From contig JAGWVA010000036.1 of assembly GCA_028875855.1 (NCBI GenBank), positions 1 through 39,354 on the forward strand: a stretch of DNA of 39,354 bases. Reading direction: 5' to 3'. Source of the stretch: Paracoccaceae bacterium (GTDB lineage: Bacteria > Pseudomonadota > Alphaproteobacteria > Rhodobacterales > Rhodobacteraceae). Both the position numbers and the translations under genes were made by a program. The notes under the pieces are model-generated. The model did no database searches, was not told the origin of the DNA, and saw nothing but the letters and a program-made list of their open reading frames with translations. How positions within the stretch are numbered: position 1 is the stretch's first letter; each line of letters starts with the position of its first letter. Positions 1 through 8,263 of the stretch are shown here, in pieces.

Positions 1-429
1 CTTTGGGGCGTGATCCTCGGGATCGCGGCGGTGTCGATCGCCACGCCCTTCGTCAGCCCGCGGATCTTCGGAAAATGGTTCGCCTTGCCCGAGGCGATCT
101 ATCTCGCGCCTCTGCCCATCGTCTCGGCGGCCCTGGTGGCCACGCTCTGGGTCATGCTGCGACGGATGCCGTTCCCCGGCGACCGGCGGTCTTGGCTGCC
201 CTTCGTCACCGCAAGCGCGATCTTCGCGCTGGCCTATCTGGGCATGGCCTACAGCTTCTATCCTTACGTGGTGCCCGAAAAGCTCACGATCTACGAGGCG
301 GCCGCGGCGCCGCAGAGCCTGTTCATCATCCTGATCGGCGCCTGCGTCGTGGTCCCGGTCATCCTTGCCTATTCGGTGCTCGCCTATGTCATCTTCCGCG
401 GCAAGGCGACGCCGCTCAGCTACGACTGA
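1..429 (+). CDS. cydB: Cytochrome bd ubiquinol oxidase subunit II, C-terminal part
   Basis: The gene is cut by the left window edge; 142 C-terminal residues are read in frame 1 to a TGA. CydB is the integral-membrane partner of CydA in the cytochrome bd quinol oxidase, which reduces oxygen to water with quinol electrons and works at low oxygen. Visible here are several hydrophobic segments and a late conserved-looking SFYPYVVPEKLTIYEAAAAP stretch, followed by a final membrane helix and a short cytoplasmic tail (FRGKATPLSYD), as in CydB/CioB proteins. The N-terminal two thirds lie outside the window. Whether the oxidase is the cyanide-insensitive CioAB type cannot be decided from this fragment. 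Confidence 0.9.
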   Translation, partial: LWGVILGIAAVSIATPFVSPRIFGKWFALPEAIYLAPLPIVSAALVATLWVMLRRMPFPGDRRSWLPFVTASAIFALAYLGMAYSFYPYVVPEKLTIYEAAAAPQSLFIILIGACVVVPVILAYSVLAYVIFRGKATPLSYD

Positions 430-550
430 CGCCGTCGGGAAAGGTCGGAGTTCCCTGGCGCTGGCGCGTCGGCCCCAAGTGCCAGACCAAGGCCGCGTTC
501 CGCCAACTTGCGCCCGGCGGCTTTGGCCTGGCAACGGTCGGCCCGGTGCG

Positions 551-584
551 GGATGCGGCGCAGGACAGGTCCAGCGCCGCATCC
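551..584. terminator. Hairpin between convergent cydB and CHRD gene
   Basis: A perfect 11-bp inverted repeat (GGATGCGGCGC at 551-561 and its complement at 574-584, 12-nt loop) lies between two convergent genes. A second, imperfect 14-bp repeat pairs 481-494 with 519-532. Neither has a clear T tract, so a bidirectional terminator is an inference from position and symmetry. Confidence 0.45.
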
Positions 585-597
585 GCTGAAGGTCGGC

Positions 598-1035
598 TTA
601 CATGCCGACCATGACCTGCCCGCGCAGTTCGCCGGCCGGGTTCGCAGCGGTGTGGATGTTGATGTACCACAGCCCGTCCATCACCTGCTTGACCTGATCG
701 GCCGGCAGCTTCGCCATGCCCTTCGACGGGCTTTTCAGGCCCGAGGCGCTGCCGATGTTGAGCTGAACGCCAGCCACCTTGCCCATCTTCGCCGGGCCGT
801 GGAAATGCATGGCCTTGGCCGGTCCGGTCAGCCCAGACCAGGTGATGGTCCAGGTCATTTCGCCGCTGGTGGTGTCCAGCGTCCCTTTCGCCGTGCCCAT
901 GGCCTTGGCGTCCTTGGTCTTCACGACGGTTTCCTGCGCCTGATCGAGCTTTGCCGACCAGTTGACGACCTTCGCCGAGGCCACGCCCACGAGGGCGATC
1001 GAAAGCGCCGCCGAAAGTGCGATTGTCTTCATCAT
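598..1035 (-). CDS. Secreted CHRD-domain protein
   Basis: A 145-residue protein with a signal peptide (MMKTIALSAALSIALVGVASA, cleaved after ASA) and one CHRD domain covering nearly all the mature part. CHRD is named after chordin and is found in many bacterial secreted proteins of unknown function. Typical CHRD traits are visible: a beta-rich domain, a MHFHGPA motif around residue 86, and the end motif WYINIHTAANPAGELRGQV. The start at 1035 is chosen because GGGAG sits 8 nt upstream; ATG at 1041 in the same frame is an alternative with poorer spacing. It is divergent from the DMSP lyase gene. No metal- or ligand-binding role can be assigned. Confidence 0.85.
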   Translation of the reverse strand: MMKTIALSAALSIALVGVASAKVVNWSAKLDQAQETVVKTKDAKAMGTAKGTLDTTSGEMTWTITWSGLTGPAKAMHFHGPAKMGKVAGVQLNIGSASGLKSPSKGMAKLPADQVKQVMDGLWYINIHTAANPAGELRGQVMVGM

Positions 1036-1230
1036 TCCCATAGCTCCCACGATGTTTCTCCCCCCAGCGGGAAGTGCTCCTTGGCGGCGTCCCACCACCC
1101 AAGGCGGAGCTAGCGCGGCTCGCCCGCCTGCCAAGGGCGGCGCCGGAAGCCGTGACCGGGGGCGTTCCCGGGTCTTCCCGATCCGCCCTGGTCGCGGTTA
1201 AGGTTCCCCCGCAACGAGGGAGAGAACAGC

Positions 1231-1824
1231 ATGGATGGGGACCGCGTCCTTGGGCTTGTCCGTGATTTGGCCGCGGGCCTTGGCAATCCGCTTCTGGCGC
1301 GCGCCCTGCGCGATCTGCCCGCGACGGCCGGCCCCCTGCGCGCCCAGCCGCCGGCCCGTTTGCCGGTGGTGTCCTGCCTTGACGCCATCGTCGCCGCGGC
1401 GCCCGCGGCCGCGCGCCCGCTGCTTGCCGGCCTGTCCGAGGCAAGGGACCGGCTCGCGTGGCGGCAGACCTATACGGCGGCCGATCTGGGGCAGGCGTTT
1501 CTCGACGCCTACGGCTGGACGGAATTCGTGGGCCAGCGCGGCCCTGTCGCCAGCGACGTGCTGGCCTGCGGCGTCCTGCTGCTGGGACCGGATACCGAAT
1601 ACCCCAGCCATGCCCACGAGGCCGAAGAGATCTACATCCCGCTGTCGGGGAAGGCGCGGTGGCAGCGGGGCACCGACCCCTGGATGACCCGCGCTCCGCT
1701 GGAGGTGATCCATCACCTCGGCTGGATGCCGCATGCGATGCGCACCGAGGCCGAACCGCTGGCGGCCCTCTACGTCTGGATCGGCGGCAACCTCACGCAG
1801 AAATCCGTGATCGCGCCGCGCTGA
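1231..1824 (+). CDS. Cupin-fold dimethylsulfoniopropionate (DMSP) lyase family protein
   Basis: A 197-residue single-domain cupin. DMSP lyases of the DddL/DddQ/DddW group cleave DMSP to dimethyl sulfide and acrylate with a metal-bound cupin site. The signature is visible as YPSHAHEAEEIYIPLSG (residues 124-140), giving candidate metal and catalytic residues His127, His129, Glu133 and Tyr135; His168 in MPHAMRT supplies the second cupin motif histidine. The helical N-terminus (1-105) and the length fit DddQ (about 200 residues) better than the longer DddL, but the subfamily is not certain. No signal peptide. An SD-like AGGGAGA lies 7 nt before ATG 1231. No acrylate-processing genes (acuI, acuK) or DMSP transporter are adjacent; the gene stands alone between the CHRD gene and livF, so activity is inferred from the family. 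Confidence 0.85.
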   Translation: MDGDRVLGLVRDLAAGLGNPLLARALRDLPATAGPLRAQPPARLPVVSCLDAIVAAAPAAARPLLAGLSEARDRLAWRQTYTAADLGQAFLDAYGWTEFVGQRGPVASDVLACGVLLLGPDTEYPSHAHEAEEIYIPLSGKARWQRGTDPWMTRAPLEVIHHLGWMPHAMRTEAEPLAALYVWIGGNLTQKSVIAPR

Positions 1825-1843
1825 CGCCCCGCGGCGGCCCCCT

Positions 1844-2545
1844 TCACAGATGCAGATAGCGCGACACCGACTCGCGTTCGGCGGCAAAGGCGCGGGCGTC
1901 GCCCTGCCAGACAATCTCGCCCTTTTCGATCACGTGGTAATGGTCCGAGATCCGCGACAGCTCTTCGATGTTCTTGTCGATCAGCAGGATCGTCAGACCC
2001 TCGGCCTTGAGCCTCCCGAGCAGCGCCCAGATCTCTGCGCGGATCAGGGGGGCAAGGCCCTCGGTCGCCTCGTCGAGGATCAGCAGGTCCGGGTTGGTCA
2101 TCAGCGCGCGACCGGTGGCCAGCATCTGCTGCTCTCCGCCCGACAACTGGAAACCAAGATTGTTGCGGCGCTCGGCAAGCCGCGGGAAGGCGTCCAGCAC
2201 CTTCGCCTCGGTCCATCCACCGGCACGGGGCCGGGCGGTGGCGCGAAGGTTCTCGATCACGGTGAGCGAAGGGAAGATCTGCCGGCCTTCGGGCACGAGC
2301 CCTAGCCCCGCGCGCGCCACCCGGTAGGGCGGCGCACCGACGAGGTTCGTGCCGCCCAGACGGATTTCGCCCGCGCGCGGGCGCAACAGACCCATCATGC
2401 AGCGCACCGTGGTCGTCTTGCCCATGCCGTTGCGCCCCATCAGCGTGGTGACCTTGCCGGCGGGGATCGCGAGATTCACCCCGAACAGCACCTCGGACCG
2501 GCCATAGCCCGCGTGCAGATCGCGGATCGTCAGAAGGTCGCTCAT
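1844..2545 (-). CDS. livF: Branched-chain amino acid-type ABC transporter ATP-binding protein (LivF type)
   Basis: A 233-residue ABC ATPase, the second nucleotide-binding subunit of a HAAT-family importer. Walker A is GRNGMGKTT (around 37-45), the signature is LSGGEQQ, and Walker B is LLILDEATEGL. The H-loop region reads LLIDKN, where LivF proteins usually have VEQN. The start ATG overlaps the livG stop by four bases (ATGA), so it is translationally coupled and last in the transporter operon. Because the operon begins with a flavin monooxygenase and cupins, the imported substrate may be an aromatic acid or another carbon source rather than leucine; HAAT transporters for aromatic acids are well known. 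Confidence 0.93.
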   Translation of the reverse strand: MSDLLTIRDLHAGYGRSEVLFGVNLAIPAGKVTTLMGRNGMGKTTTVRCMMGLLRPRAGEIRLGGTNLVGAPPYRVARAGLGLVPEGRQIFPSLTVIENLRATARPRAGGWTEAKVLDAFPRLAERRNNLGFQLSGGEQQMLATGRALMTNPDLLILDEATEGLAPLIRAEIWALLGRLKAEGLTILLIDKNIEELSRISDHYHVIEKGEIVWQGDARAFAAERESVSRYLHL

Positions 2546-3288
2546 GCGCTTTCCTCGCCGAGATAGGCCGCCCGTGCGACCGGATCGGCGCGCACCTCGT
2601 CCGGGGTTCCGCGCGCAACGACGGCCCCTTCGACCAGCACCGCCACCGTGTCCGCCAGCCGGAAGATCGCATCCATGTCGTGTTCGATCAGCAGCATCGG
2701 GATCTCGCGGCGCAGCTCGGCAAGGATGTCCGTCAGCCGCTCGCTCTCGACCCGGCCAAGGCCCGCCATCGGTTCGTCCAGCAGCAGGACCTTCGGCGCC
2801 CCCGCGAGGGCGATCGCAAGTTCCAGAAGCCGGCGTTCCCCGTGCGACAGATCCCCCGCAAGGATGCGCGCGCGACGAAGCAGTCCGACACGATCCAGAA
2901 CCGCCTCTGCCTGCCGGTTCAGCGCGGCCTCGGTCGCGGCGGGCCGGAAGAAGCGCATGGACGATCCCGCCTTGGCCTGTGCCGCCAGCGCCACGTTCTC
3001 CAGCACCGAAAAGCTGTGGAGCGTGGAACTGATCTGGAACGTCCGCCCAAGCCCGGCCTGCGCGCGCCGCCACATCGGGAGCGCGGTGATGTCGGTGCCG
3101 TCCAGCAGCACCGCCCCGGCATCGGGTGTCAGAACGCCCGAAATCTGGTGGATCAGCGTCGTCTTGCCCGCGCCGTTCGGCCCGATCAGGGCATGGCATT
3201 GGCGCGCGCCCACCGTCAGGCTGATCTCCTTGCTGACGCGCACCGCGCCGAAGGTCTTGGTCAGGTTGCGGATTTCCAGAATGCTCAT
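2542..3288 (-). CDS. livG: Branched-chain amino acid-type ABC transporter ATP-binding protein (LivG type)
   Basis: A 248-residue ABC ATPase that pairs with LivF on the cytoplasmic face of LivH/LivM. Visible motifs are Walker A GPNGAGKTTL (around 35-44), the LivG-typical GRTFQ Q-loop, the signature LSHGERRLLE, Walker B VLLLDEPMAGL and the H-loop LLIEHDMD. The C-terminal BCA-type tail ends in ARAAYLGEESA. The gene starts inside the livM stop (ATGA) and ends inside the livF start (ATGA), so the three genes are translationally coupled. Substrate specificity is set by the binding protein and permeases, not by this subunit. Confidence 0.94.
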   Translation of the reverse strand: MSILEIRNLTKTFGAVRVSKEISLTVGARQCHALIGPNGAGKTTLIHQISGVLTPDAGAVLLDGTDITALPMWRRAQAGLGRTFQISSTLHSFSVLENVALAAQAKAGSSMRFFRPAATEAALNRQAEAVLDRVGLLRRARILAGDLSHGERRLLELAIALAGAPKVLLLDEPMAGLGRVESERLTDILAELRREIPMLLIEHDMDAIFRLADTVAVLVEGAVVARGTPDEVRADPVARAAYLGEESA

Positions 3289-4232
3289 CGGCCCGGCCCC
3301 GCGGTCCCGGGCGCCAGCAGGCTGTTCAGCCCGCCCTTGGCAAAGAGAACGACCCCGACAAGAAGCGGCCCGTAGATCAGCCGCCATTCGGGCAGCACCG
3401 CGCCAAGCGCCTCTTGCGCGGCGACGATGAAAAGCGCGCCCAGCAGCGCGCCATTGCGGCTGCCCAGACCGCCCACGACAAGGATGACCAGCAGGTCGCC
3501 CGAATGCTGCCACGTGGCGAGCGCGGGGCTCACGAATTCGTTCTGCTGCGCCGTCAGCAGCCCCGCGACCGACGCGATCATGCCGGCGATCACATAGGCG
3601 GTCAGGCGATAGCGGAAGACCGAGAATCCCATGACCGCGGCGCGTTCGGGATTGTCGCGGGCGGCCCGCAGAACCCGGCCGAACCGCGACTGGCCAATGC
3701 GGTGAACCAGCCACCAGGTCGCCACGAGAACCGCAAGGATGACAAGGTAGATGTGCCCCGCGTTCTGCGCCACGTTGCTGCCGAAGAGCGTGGCGAGCGA
3801 CCAGAGCGTCAGCCCGTCGTCGCCGCCGTAGGCCGCCAGCGAGGTCAGGGTGAAATAGGCCATCTGCCCGAAGGCCAGCGTGATCATCAGGAAATAGACC
3901 CCGCTCGTGCGCAACGCGAGCGCACCCGTCACCAGCGCGAAGCTGCCCGCGACGGCAAGGGCGATCGCCAGCAGCACAAGGATGTTCTCGATCCCCGCCG
4001 CCAGCCCGATCGCCAGCACATAGGCGCCGATCCCCACGAAGGCCGAATGCCCGAGGCTTATCATGCCGCCCTGTCCGACAAGCAGGTCCAGCGCCATCGC
4101 GGCGATGGCCAGCAGCATCGCCTTCATCAGAAGCCCGGTCAGATAGGCCTGCCCGGTCGCATCGAGCACGCCCGGGGCGATGAGCAGTAGCGCGAAGATC
4201 CCGCCGGCGACCAAAAGACTTCGGTCGCGCAT
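3285..4232 (-). CDS. livM: Branched-chain amino acid-type ABC transporter permease (LivM type)
   Basis: A 315-residue inner-membrane permease with about nine to ten hydrophobic segments. The LivM landmark GMISLGHSAFVGIGAYV lies around residues 56-72 and the cytoplasmic coupling loop with RAARDNPERAAVMG lies near the middle (about 190-203). ATG 4232 is chosen because AAGGGGG lies about 8 nt upstream; it overlaps the livH TGA by one base (TGATG). An in-frame GTG at 4235 is the alternative. Together with LivH it forms the translocation channel. Confidence 0.93.
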   Translation of the reverse strand: MRDRSLLVAGGIFALLLIAPGVLDATGQAYLTGLLMKAMLLAIAAMALDLLVGQGGMISLGHSAFVGIGAYVLAIGLAAGIENILVLLAIALAVAGSFALVTGALALRTSGVYFLMITLAFGQMAYFTLTSLAAYGGDDGLTLWSLATLFGSNVAQNAGHIYLVILAVLVATWWLVHRIGQSRFGRVLRAARDNPERAAVMGFSVFRYRLTAYVIAGMIASVAGLLTAQQNEFVSPALATWQHSGDLLVILVVGGLGSRNGALLGALFIVAAQEALGAVLPEWRLIYGPLLVGVVLFAKGGLNSLLAPGTAGPGR

Positions 4233-5158
4233 CACGCCGCCCCCTTCGCGGGCAAGAGGCCCTTCGGACGGAAGATCAGGATCGCGGCCATCAGGATGTA
4301 GATCAGCATCGAGGCCAGCGCGGGGCCGATCTGATCGGCCATCGAGGGCGGGAAGACCGACGCCGTCGCCATCGTGGCAAGCGACCGCCCGAGCGTGTCG
4401 ATGAGACCGACAAGAAGGCCCGCAAGGAAAGCTCCGCGGATCGACCCGATGCCGCCGATGATGATCACGACGAAGGCCACGATCAGGATGTTGTCGCCCA
4501 TCCCCGGCTCGATGGCGAAGATCGGCGCGGCGATGACGCCGGCGAAACCGGCCAGCATCGCACCGACGCCGAAGACGATCATGAACAGGCGCTCGATGTT
4601 CACGCCAAGCGCGGACACCATCTGCGGCGTCGTCGCCCCGGCGCGGATCAGCATGCCCACGCGCGTGTGGCTCACGACGATGTAGAGAAGCCCGGCGACC
4701 GCGATCCCCGCGCCGATGGTGGCAAGCCGATAGACCGGATAGCGCAGCTCGGCCGTCAGCGGGATCGACCCCGACAGCAGCTCCGGCACCGGGATCGACA
4801 GGGTCGCCGGCCCGAAGATCACCTTTGCCAGCTCATTCAGGAACAGGATGATGCCGAAGGTCGCCAGCACCTGATCCAGATGGTCGCGCCCGTAAAGATG
4901 GCGGAAGACCAGAAACTCCAGCGCCAGTCCGAAGACGAGCGCGGTGACCATCGACAGGAGCGCCGCGATCCAGAAGCTGCCGGTGAGGTGAAGATAGGCG
5001 AAGGCCAGATAGGCCCCCACCATGTATTGCACCCCGTGGGCAAGGTTGATGAACCCCATCACCCCGAACACCAGCGTGAGGCCCGCGGCGATCAGGAACA
5101 GCATGGTGCCGTATTGCAGGCCATTGAGGCACTGGATCAGGAAAAGCGTGAACGACAA
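4232..5158 (-). CDS. livH: Branched-chain amino acid-type ABC transporter permease (LivH type), TTG start
   Basis: A 308-residue permease. The LivH signature is present near the N-terminus (FGVMGFINLAHGVQYMVGAY, residues 31-50), as is the motif GGIGSIRGAFLAGLLVG in the last third, followed by the terminal RPKGLLPAKG. The first codon is TTG (5156-5158), supported by GAAGG 8 nt upstream and by the family-typical N-terminus; the next in-frame ATG lies inside the first membrane helix. It is separated from the upstream binding-protein gene by 71 nt that contain a strong stem-loop, so permease expression may be lower than that of the binding protein. Confidence 0.92.
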   Translation of the reverse strand: MSFTLFLIQCLNGLQYGTMLFLIAAGLTLVFGVMGFINLAHGVQYMVGAYLAFAYLHLTGSFWIAALLSMVTALVFGLALEFLVFRHLYGRDHLDQVLATFGIILFLNELAKVIFGPATLSIPVPELLSGSIPLTAELRYPVYRLATIGAGIAVAGLLYIVVSHTRVGMLIRAGATTPQMVSALGVNIERLFMIVFGVGAMLAGFAGVIAAPIFAIEPGMGDNILIVAFVVIIIGGIGSIRGAFLAGLLVGLIDTLGRSLATMATASVFPPSMADQIGPALASMLIYILMAAILIFRPKGLLPAKGAA

Positions 5159-5195
5159 GGCCTTGACCTTCGGGATGAGGCGTCCTGCGGGGGTG

Positions 5196-5219
5196 GCCCG
5201 CCCCGGTCAGGGGGCGGGC
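5196..5219 (-). promoter_or_regulatory. Intercistronic stem-loop between binding protein and livH
   Basis: A perfect 9-bp stem (GCCCGCCCC at 5196-5204 with its complement at 5211-5219, 6-nt loop) lies in the 71-nt gap after the binding-protein stop codon. Such hairpins often stabilise upstream mRNA or partly terminate transcription, which would favour binding protein over permease. There is no T tract, so full termination is unlikely. The role is inferred. Confidence 0.45.
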
Positions 5220-5229
5220 GCACGGGGTC

Positions 5230-6408
5230 CTACATCTTGCATTGCGCGTGGAAGGAGTCGCCGTAATCCTTCACCACCTCGCGCTGGATCGAGGTGTAAT
5301 ACTGGCCCTTGTCGTTCTTCGCCACGCCAAGCAGGTAGAAGTTCTGCACCGGGTAATGGTTGTTGCTGAACTTGAAGGCGCCGCGCAGCGAGGTGAAGTC
5401 TGCCGCCTCCAGCGCCTTGCGCACCGCCGCCTTGTCGCTCATGTTGCCGCCGACCTTGGCGACGGCGCTGTCGATCAGCATCGCCGTATCGTAGGCCTGC
5501 ATGGCATAACCGCCCGGAATATATCCGAATTTCTTTTCGAAGGCGGCCACGAAGGCCTCGCTGGCCGGGTTCTTGAGATCCGGGGCCCAGTTGCCGGCGG
5601 CAAGGGCGCCGATCGCGTCATCCTTCTGGGCGGGCAGGGTGGTTTCGTCGGTCGTGAAGACGGACAGGAACTTCACCTTGGACTTCAGCCCGGCCGCGGC
5701 GAACTGCTTGACGAGGCCCACCCCCATGCCGCCCGGCATGAAGGTAAAGAGCGTGTCCGACCCCGAGGTCGCCACCTTCGCAAGATCGGCCGAGAAATCC
5801 TTGCTGCCCAGCGGCACGAAGGCCTCGCCGGTGACCTTTCCCTTGTAGGTGTGCTTGAAGCCCGCGACGTTGTCGCGCCCGGCCTGGTAATTCGGAACCA
5901 TAAGGAAGGCGTTCTTGAAGCCTTCCTGATTGGCGATCATGCCGCTGACTTCGGCGTTCTGGTCGTTCTGGTAGGACGTGACGAAGAAATAGGGGTTGCA
6001 GTTCTTCCCCGCGAAGGTGGATGGCCCGGCGTTCGGGCTGATGAGGAAGGTCTTCGAGGTCACCACCGGTTTGAAGATCGCCTGAAGCATGTTCGAAAAG
6101 ACCGTGCCCACGACGAAATCGGCGTGGTCGCGCTCGATCAGTTCGGTGGCCTTCTGGCGCGCGACGTCGGGCTTGAGTTCGGCGTCCTGCACCACCAGCT
6201 TCACGGTCTGGCCGCCGAGCTTGCCGCCCTTCTGGTCAAGCGCAAGCTGGAAGCCGTCCACGATCTGCTTGCCAAGGGCAGCGGGCGGGCCCGAGAGCGT
6301 CACCACCATGCCGACCGTCAGGTCGCCCGCCATCGCGCCCGAGGCGCCCAAGCCAAGCGCAACGCCGGCGGCAAGACCGGCAAGTTTCCGCGTCGTAATC
6401 GCTGTCAT
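5230..6408 (-). CDS. Periplasmic substrate-binding protein of a HAAT-type ABC importer
   Basis: A 392-residue type I periplasmic binding protein (Peripla_BP_6, LivK-like). It has a signal peptide ending GASGAMA before GDLTVG, and the typical first strand and loop TVGMVVTLSGPPAALGKQ. The start ATG has AGGGAGAAG closely upstream. It lies between the PhzS-like monooxygenase gene and livH on the minus strand and is predicted to deliver the ligand to LivHMGF. Binding proteins of this length next to aromatic-catabolic genes commonly bind benzoate derivatives or similar acids, but the ligand cannot be read from the sequence. Confidence 0.92.
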   Translation of the reverse strand: MTAITTRKLAGLAAGVALGLGASGAMAGDLTVGMVVTLSGPPAALGKQIVDGFQLALDQKGGKLGGQTVKLVVQDAELKPDVARQKATELIERDHADFVVGTVFSNMLQAIFKPVVTSKTFLISPNAGPSTFAGKNCNPYFFVTSYQNDQNAEVSGMIANQEGFKNAFLMVPNYQAGRDNVAGFKHTYKGKVTGEAFVPLGSKDFSADLAKVATSGSDTLFTFMPGGMGVGLVKQFAAAGLKSKVKFLSVFTTDETTLPAQKDDAIGALAAGNWAPDLKNPASEAFVAAFEKKFGYIPGGYAMQAYDTAMLIDSAVAKVGGNMSDKAAVRKALEAADFTSLRGAFKFSNNHYPVQNFYLLGVAKNDKGQYYTSIQREVVKDYGDSFHAQCKM

Positions 6409-6496
6409 CGTCTTCTCCCTGTTGGTCCTTTGCGGGTCGCCCCGTCGGACTGTTTTGTGGTTCGTCGTATGGGGCGGCGCGCAACCGGCCGCGCCG

Positions 6497-7750
6497 TCAG
6501 GATTTTCGGCCCTTGGCGCGGTCCTTTCCGGCGGCGAAACCGGCCATCTGGGCATATCCTTTCACGATCGCCTCGCGTTTCTTGTAGCTCAGCACCTTGT
6601 CGATGTTCTTGAACTTCTGCGCGGTGATCTTCTCGACCTCGTCGATCACGCGCTCCGGCCCGCCGATGCGGTTGGTGCGGACGACTTCGGCGGTCTTGGG
6701 CAGGCGTTCCTGTTCGTAGCGGTAAAGCGCCTCGCGCGGGTGTTCGGCGCGCGCCATGCAATCGGCAAGGCAGCGCGCGTCAAGGATCGCCTGCGCCGCC
6801 CCGTTGGACCCGACCGGATACATCGGATGCGCCGCATCGCCCAGCAGCGTCACCCGCCCGTGCGTCCAGCGGGGCAGGGGGTCGCGGTCGGCCATCGGAT
6901 ATTCGAAGATGTCGGCGCTGGCGCGCACCAGCGCCTCGATGTCCATGCCGGGCACGACGAAGCGCTTGGCATAGGGCAGGACCTTGGCAAGCGGCGCGCG
7001 CTTCGACCCGTTGTCCTCGGGCGGGGGCTGGGTCGCGCCGTCGGCCATGCGGACATTCACCACCCAGTTCATCAGCTGCTTGCCATCCTTCACGGGCGCG
7101 ATCGGGTAAAGCACCAGCTTCGCCCCCAATCCGCCCGCGATCACCATGGTCTGCCCGTCTTCCCAGACCGGCCATTCGGTCGCGCCGCGCCACATGACCA
7201 CGCCGGCCCAGCTCGGGCGTCCCTCGTCAGGGAAGAAGCGCCGCCGCCCGACGCTGTGGATGCCGTCGGCACAGACCAGCACCTCGGCGCGCAGCGTGCG
7301 CGAGGACAGGCCGTCGCGCGCATCGCTGAACTGCGCGGTGACGCCCGCCTCGTCCTGCACGAAGCCCGACAGCCGGTATCCGGTCATCACCGCCTCGGGG
7401 CCCAGCCGGTCGATCACCGCGCGGTAAAGCACCCCCTGCAACCGCCCCCGATGGATCGAGAATTGCGGATGGGAATGGCCCGCATGCAGGCCGCGCAGCT
7501 CGCGCCAGACCTCCTGCCCGTGCCGGGTGAGATACCGCAGCTCGCGCGTGCGCAGACCCACCTTGTCGAGCTCTTTCAGAAGCCCAAGCTCGGCCAGTTC
7601 GGCGATCGAATGGGGCAGGGTGTTGATGCCGACGCCGACCTCGCGCACCTCGGACGACTGCTCGACCAGCCGTGCCTTGATCCCGCGCGCATGAAGCATC
7701 AGCGCCGTGGTCAGCCCGCCGATCCCCGCTCCCGCGATCAGGACGGTCAT
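6497..7750 (-). CDS. PhzS-like FAD-dependent monooxygenase
   Basis: A 417-residue class A flavoprotein monooxygenase of the PHBH fold. The ADP-binding motif is at the N-terminus (IAGAGIGGLTTALMLHARG, residues 4-22), the DG motif is VLVCADGIHSVGRR and the GD motif is RVTLLGDAAHPMYPVGSNGA. From memory the sequence resembles Pseudomonas PhzS (5-methylphenazine-1-carboxylate monooxygenase), for example SIHRGRLQ and MWRGATEW, more than salicylate hydroxylases. The predicted reaction is NAD(P)H- and oxygen-dependent hydroxylation of an aromatic or heteroaromatic substrate. The ATG overlaps the upstream cupin stop (ATGA), so the two are coupled, and the HAAT transporter follows. No phenazine biosynthesis genes are present, so a catabolic role is more likely. 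Confidence 0.85.
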   Translation of the reverse strand: MTVLIAGAGIGGLTTALMLHARGIKARLVEQSSEVREVGVGINTLPHSIAELAELGLLKELDKVGLRTRELRYLTRHGQEVWRELRGLHAGHSHPQFSIHRGRLQGVLYRAVIDRLGPEAVMTGYRLSGFVQDEAGVTAQFSDARDGLSSRTLRAEVLVCADGIHSVGRRRFFPDEGRPSWAGVVMWRGATEWPVWEDGQTMVIAGGLGAKLVLYPIAPVKDGKQLMNWVVNVRMADGATQPPPEDNGSKRAPLAKVLPYAKRFVVPGMDIEALVRASADIFEYPMADRDPLPRWTHGRVTLLGDAAHPMYPVGSNGAAQAILDARCLADCMARAEHPREALYRYEQERLPKTAEVVRTNRIGGPERVIDEVEKITAQKFKNIDKVLSYKKREAIVKGYAQMAGFAAGKDRAKGRKS

Positions 7751-8208
7751 TTGGCGTCCTCGGGCGGGGGAAGGAAGTCGATGGCATGGGCGGCCGAGAT
7801 GGCCACGACCTCGGCCGGATCGGCCTTTGGTCCAAGGTTGTGCAGCGCCCAGAAAAGATCGTAAAGCCGCGCCGTGGGGGTCACCCAGAACAGCGTCTTG
7901 ATGGTCGCGTCGGACTTGTTGAAGATCCCGTGCGGGATGCCGCGGGGCAGTTTCACAAGGTCGCCCGGTTCCGCCATCGTCTCTTGTCCGTCCAGCAGCA
8001 GATCGAAGCGCCCTTCGAGGATATACAGAAACTCGTCCTGGTCCGGGTGGATGTGGGGCGGAACGAAGGTGCCCGGCGGCAACGTCGCGTGCCACGAGAA
8101 ACACGCCTCCGTCATCTGCTTGGGCACATAGGTCTGGCCGAGGATGTTCCAGCTGATATGGTCCATCCCGGTCTGGGATTTCACGATCCCGGGCGTCATC
8201 GCTTTCAT
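7747..8208 (-). CDS. Cupin-domain protein (first of a paralogous pair)
   Basis: A 153-residue single-domain cupin. Motif 1 is PPHIHPDQDEFLYILEG and motif 2 is PRGIPHGIFN, giving two His, one Glu and a distal His as likely metal ligands. The start at 8208 has GGGGAGAGAG upstream and yields MKAMTPG; the longer frame upstream lacks support. It shares the string HATLPPGTFVPPHIH and a FLPPP ending with the next cupin upstream, so the two are clear paralogs. It is coupled by ATGA to the monooxygenase gene. It could be a small dioxygenase, isomerase or ring-processing enzyme acting with the monooxygenase; the reaction is unknown. Confidence 0.85.
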   Translation of the reverse strand: MKAMTPGIVKSQTGMDHISWNILGQTYVPKQMTEACFSWHATLPPGTFVPPHIHPDQDEFLYILEGRFDLLLDGQETMAEPGDLVKLPRGIPHGIFNKSDATIKTLFWVTPTARLYDLFWALHNLGPKADPAEVVAISAAHAIDFLPPPEDAK

Positions 8209-8263
8209 CTGTCGCTCTCTCCCCAATGCGAAATGTCGCTTGCGCCTCGGTGTCCCCGGCTTC

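Noticed and set aside
2546-3199. N-terminal extension of livF in frame across livG
   Set aside because: The ABC ATPase begins exactly at ATG 2545 with an ATGA junction; the extension is a shifted reading of livG.
6089-7864. Long plus-strand frame (591 codons) opposite the binding protein and monooxygenase genes
   Set aside because: Antisense shadow of two clear genes; its product shows no family features.
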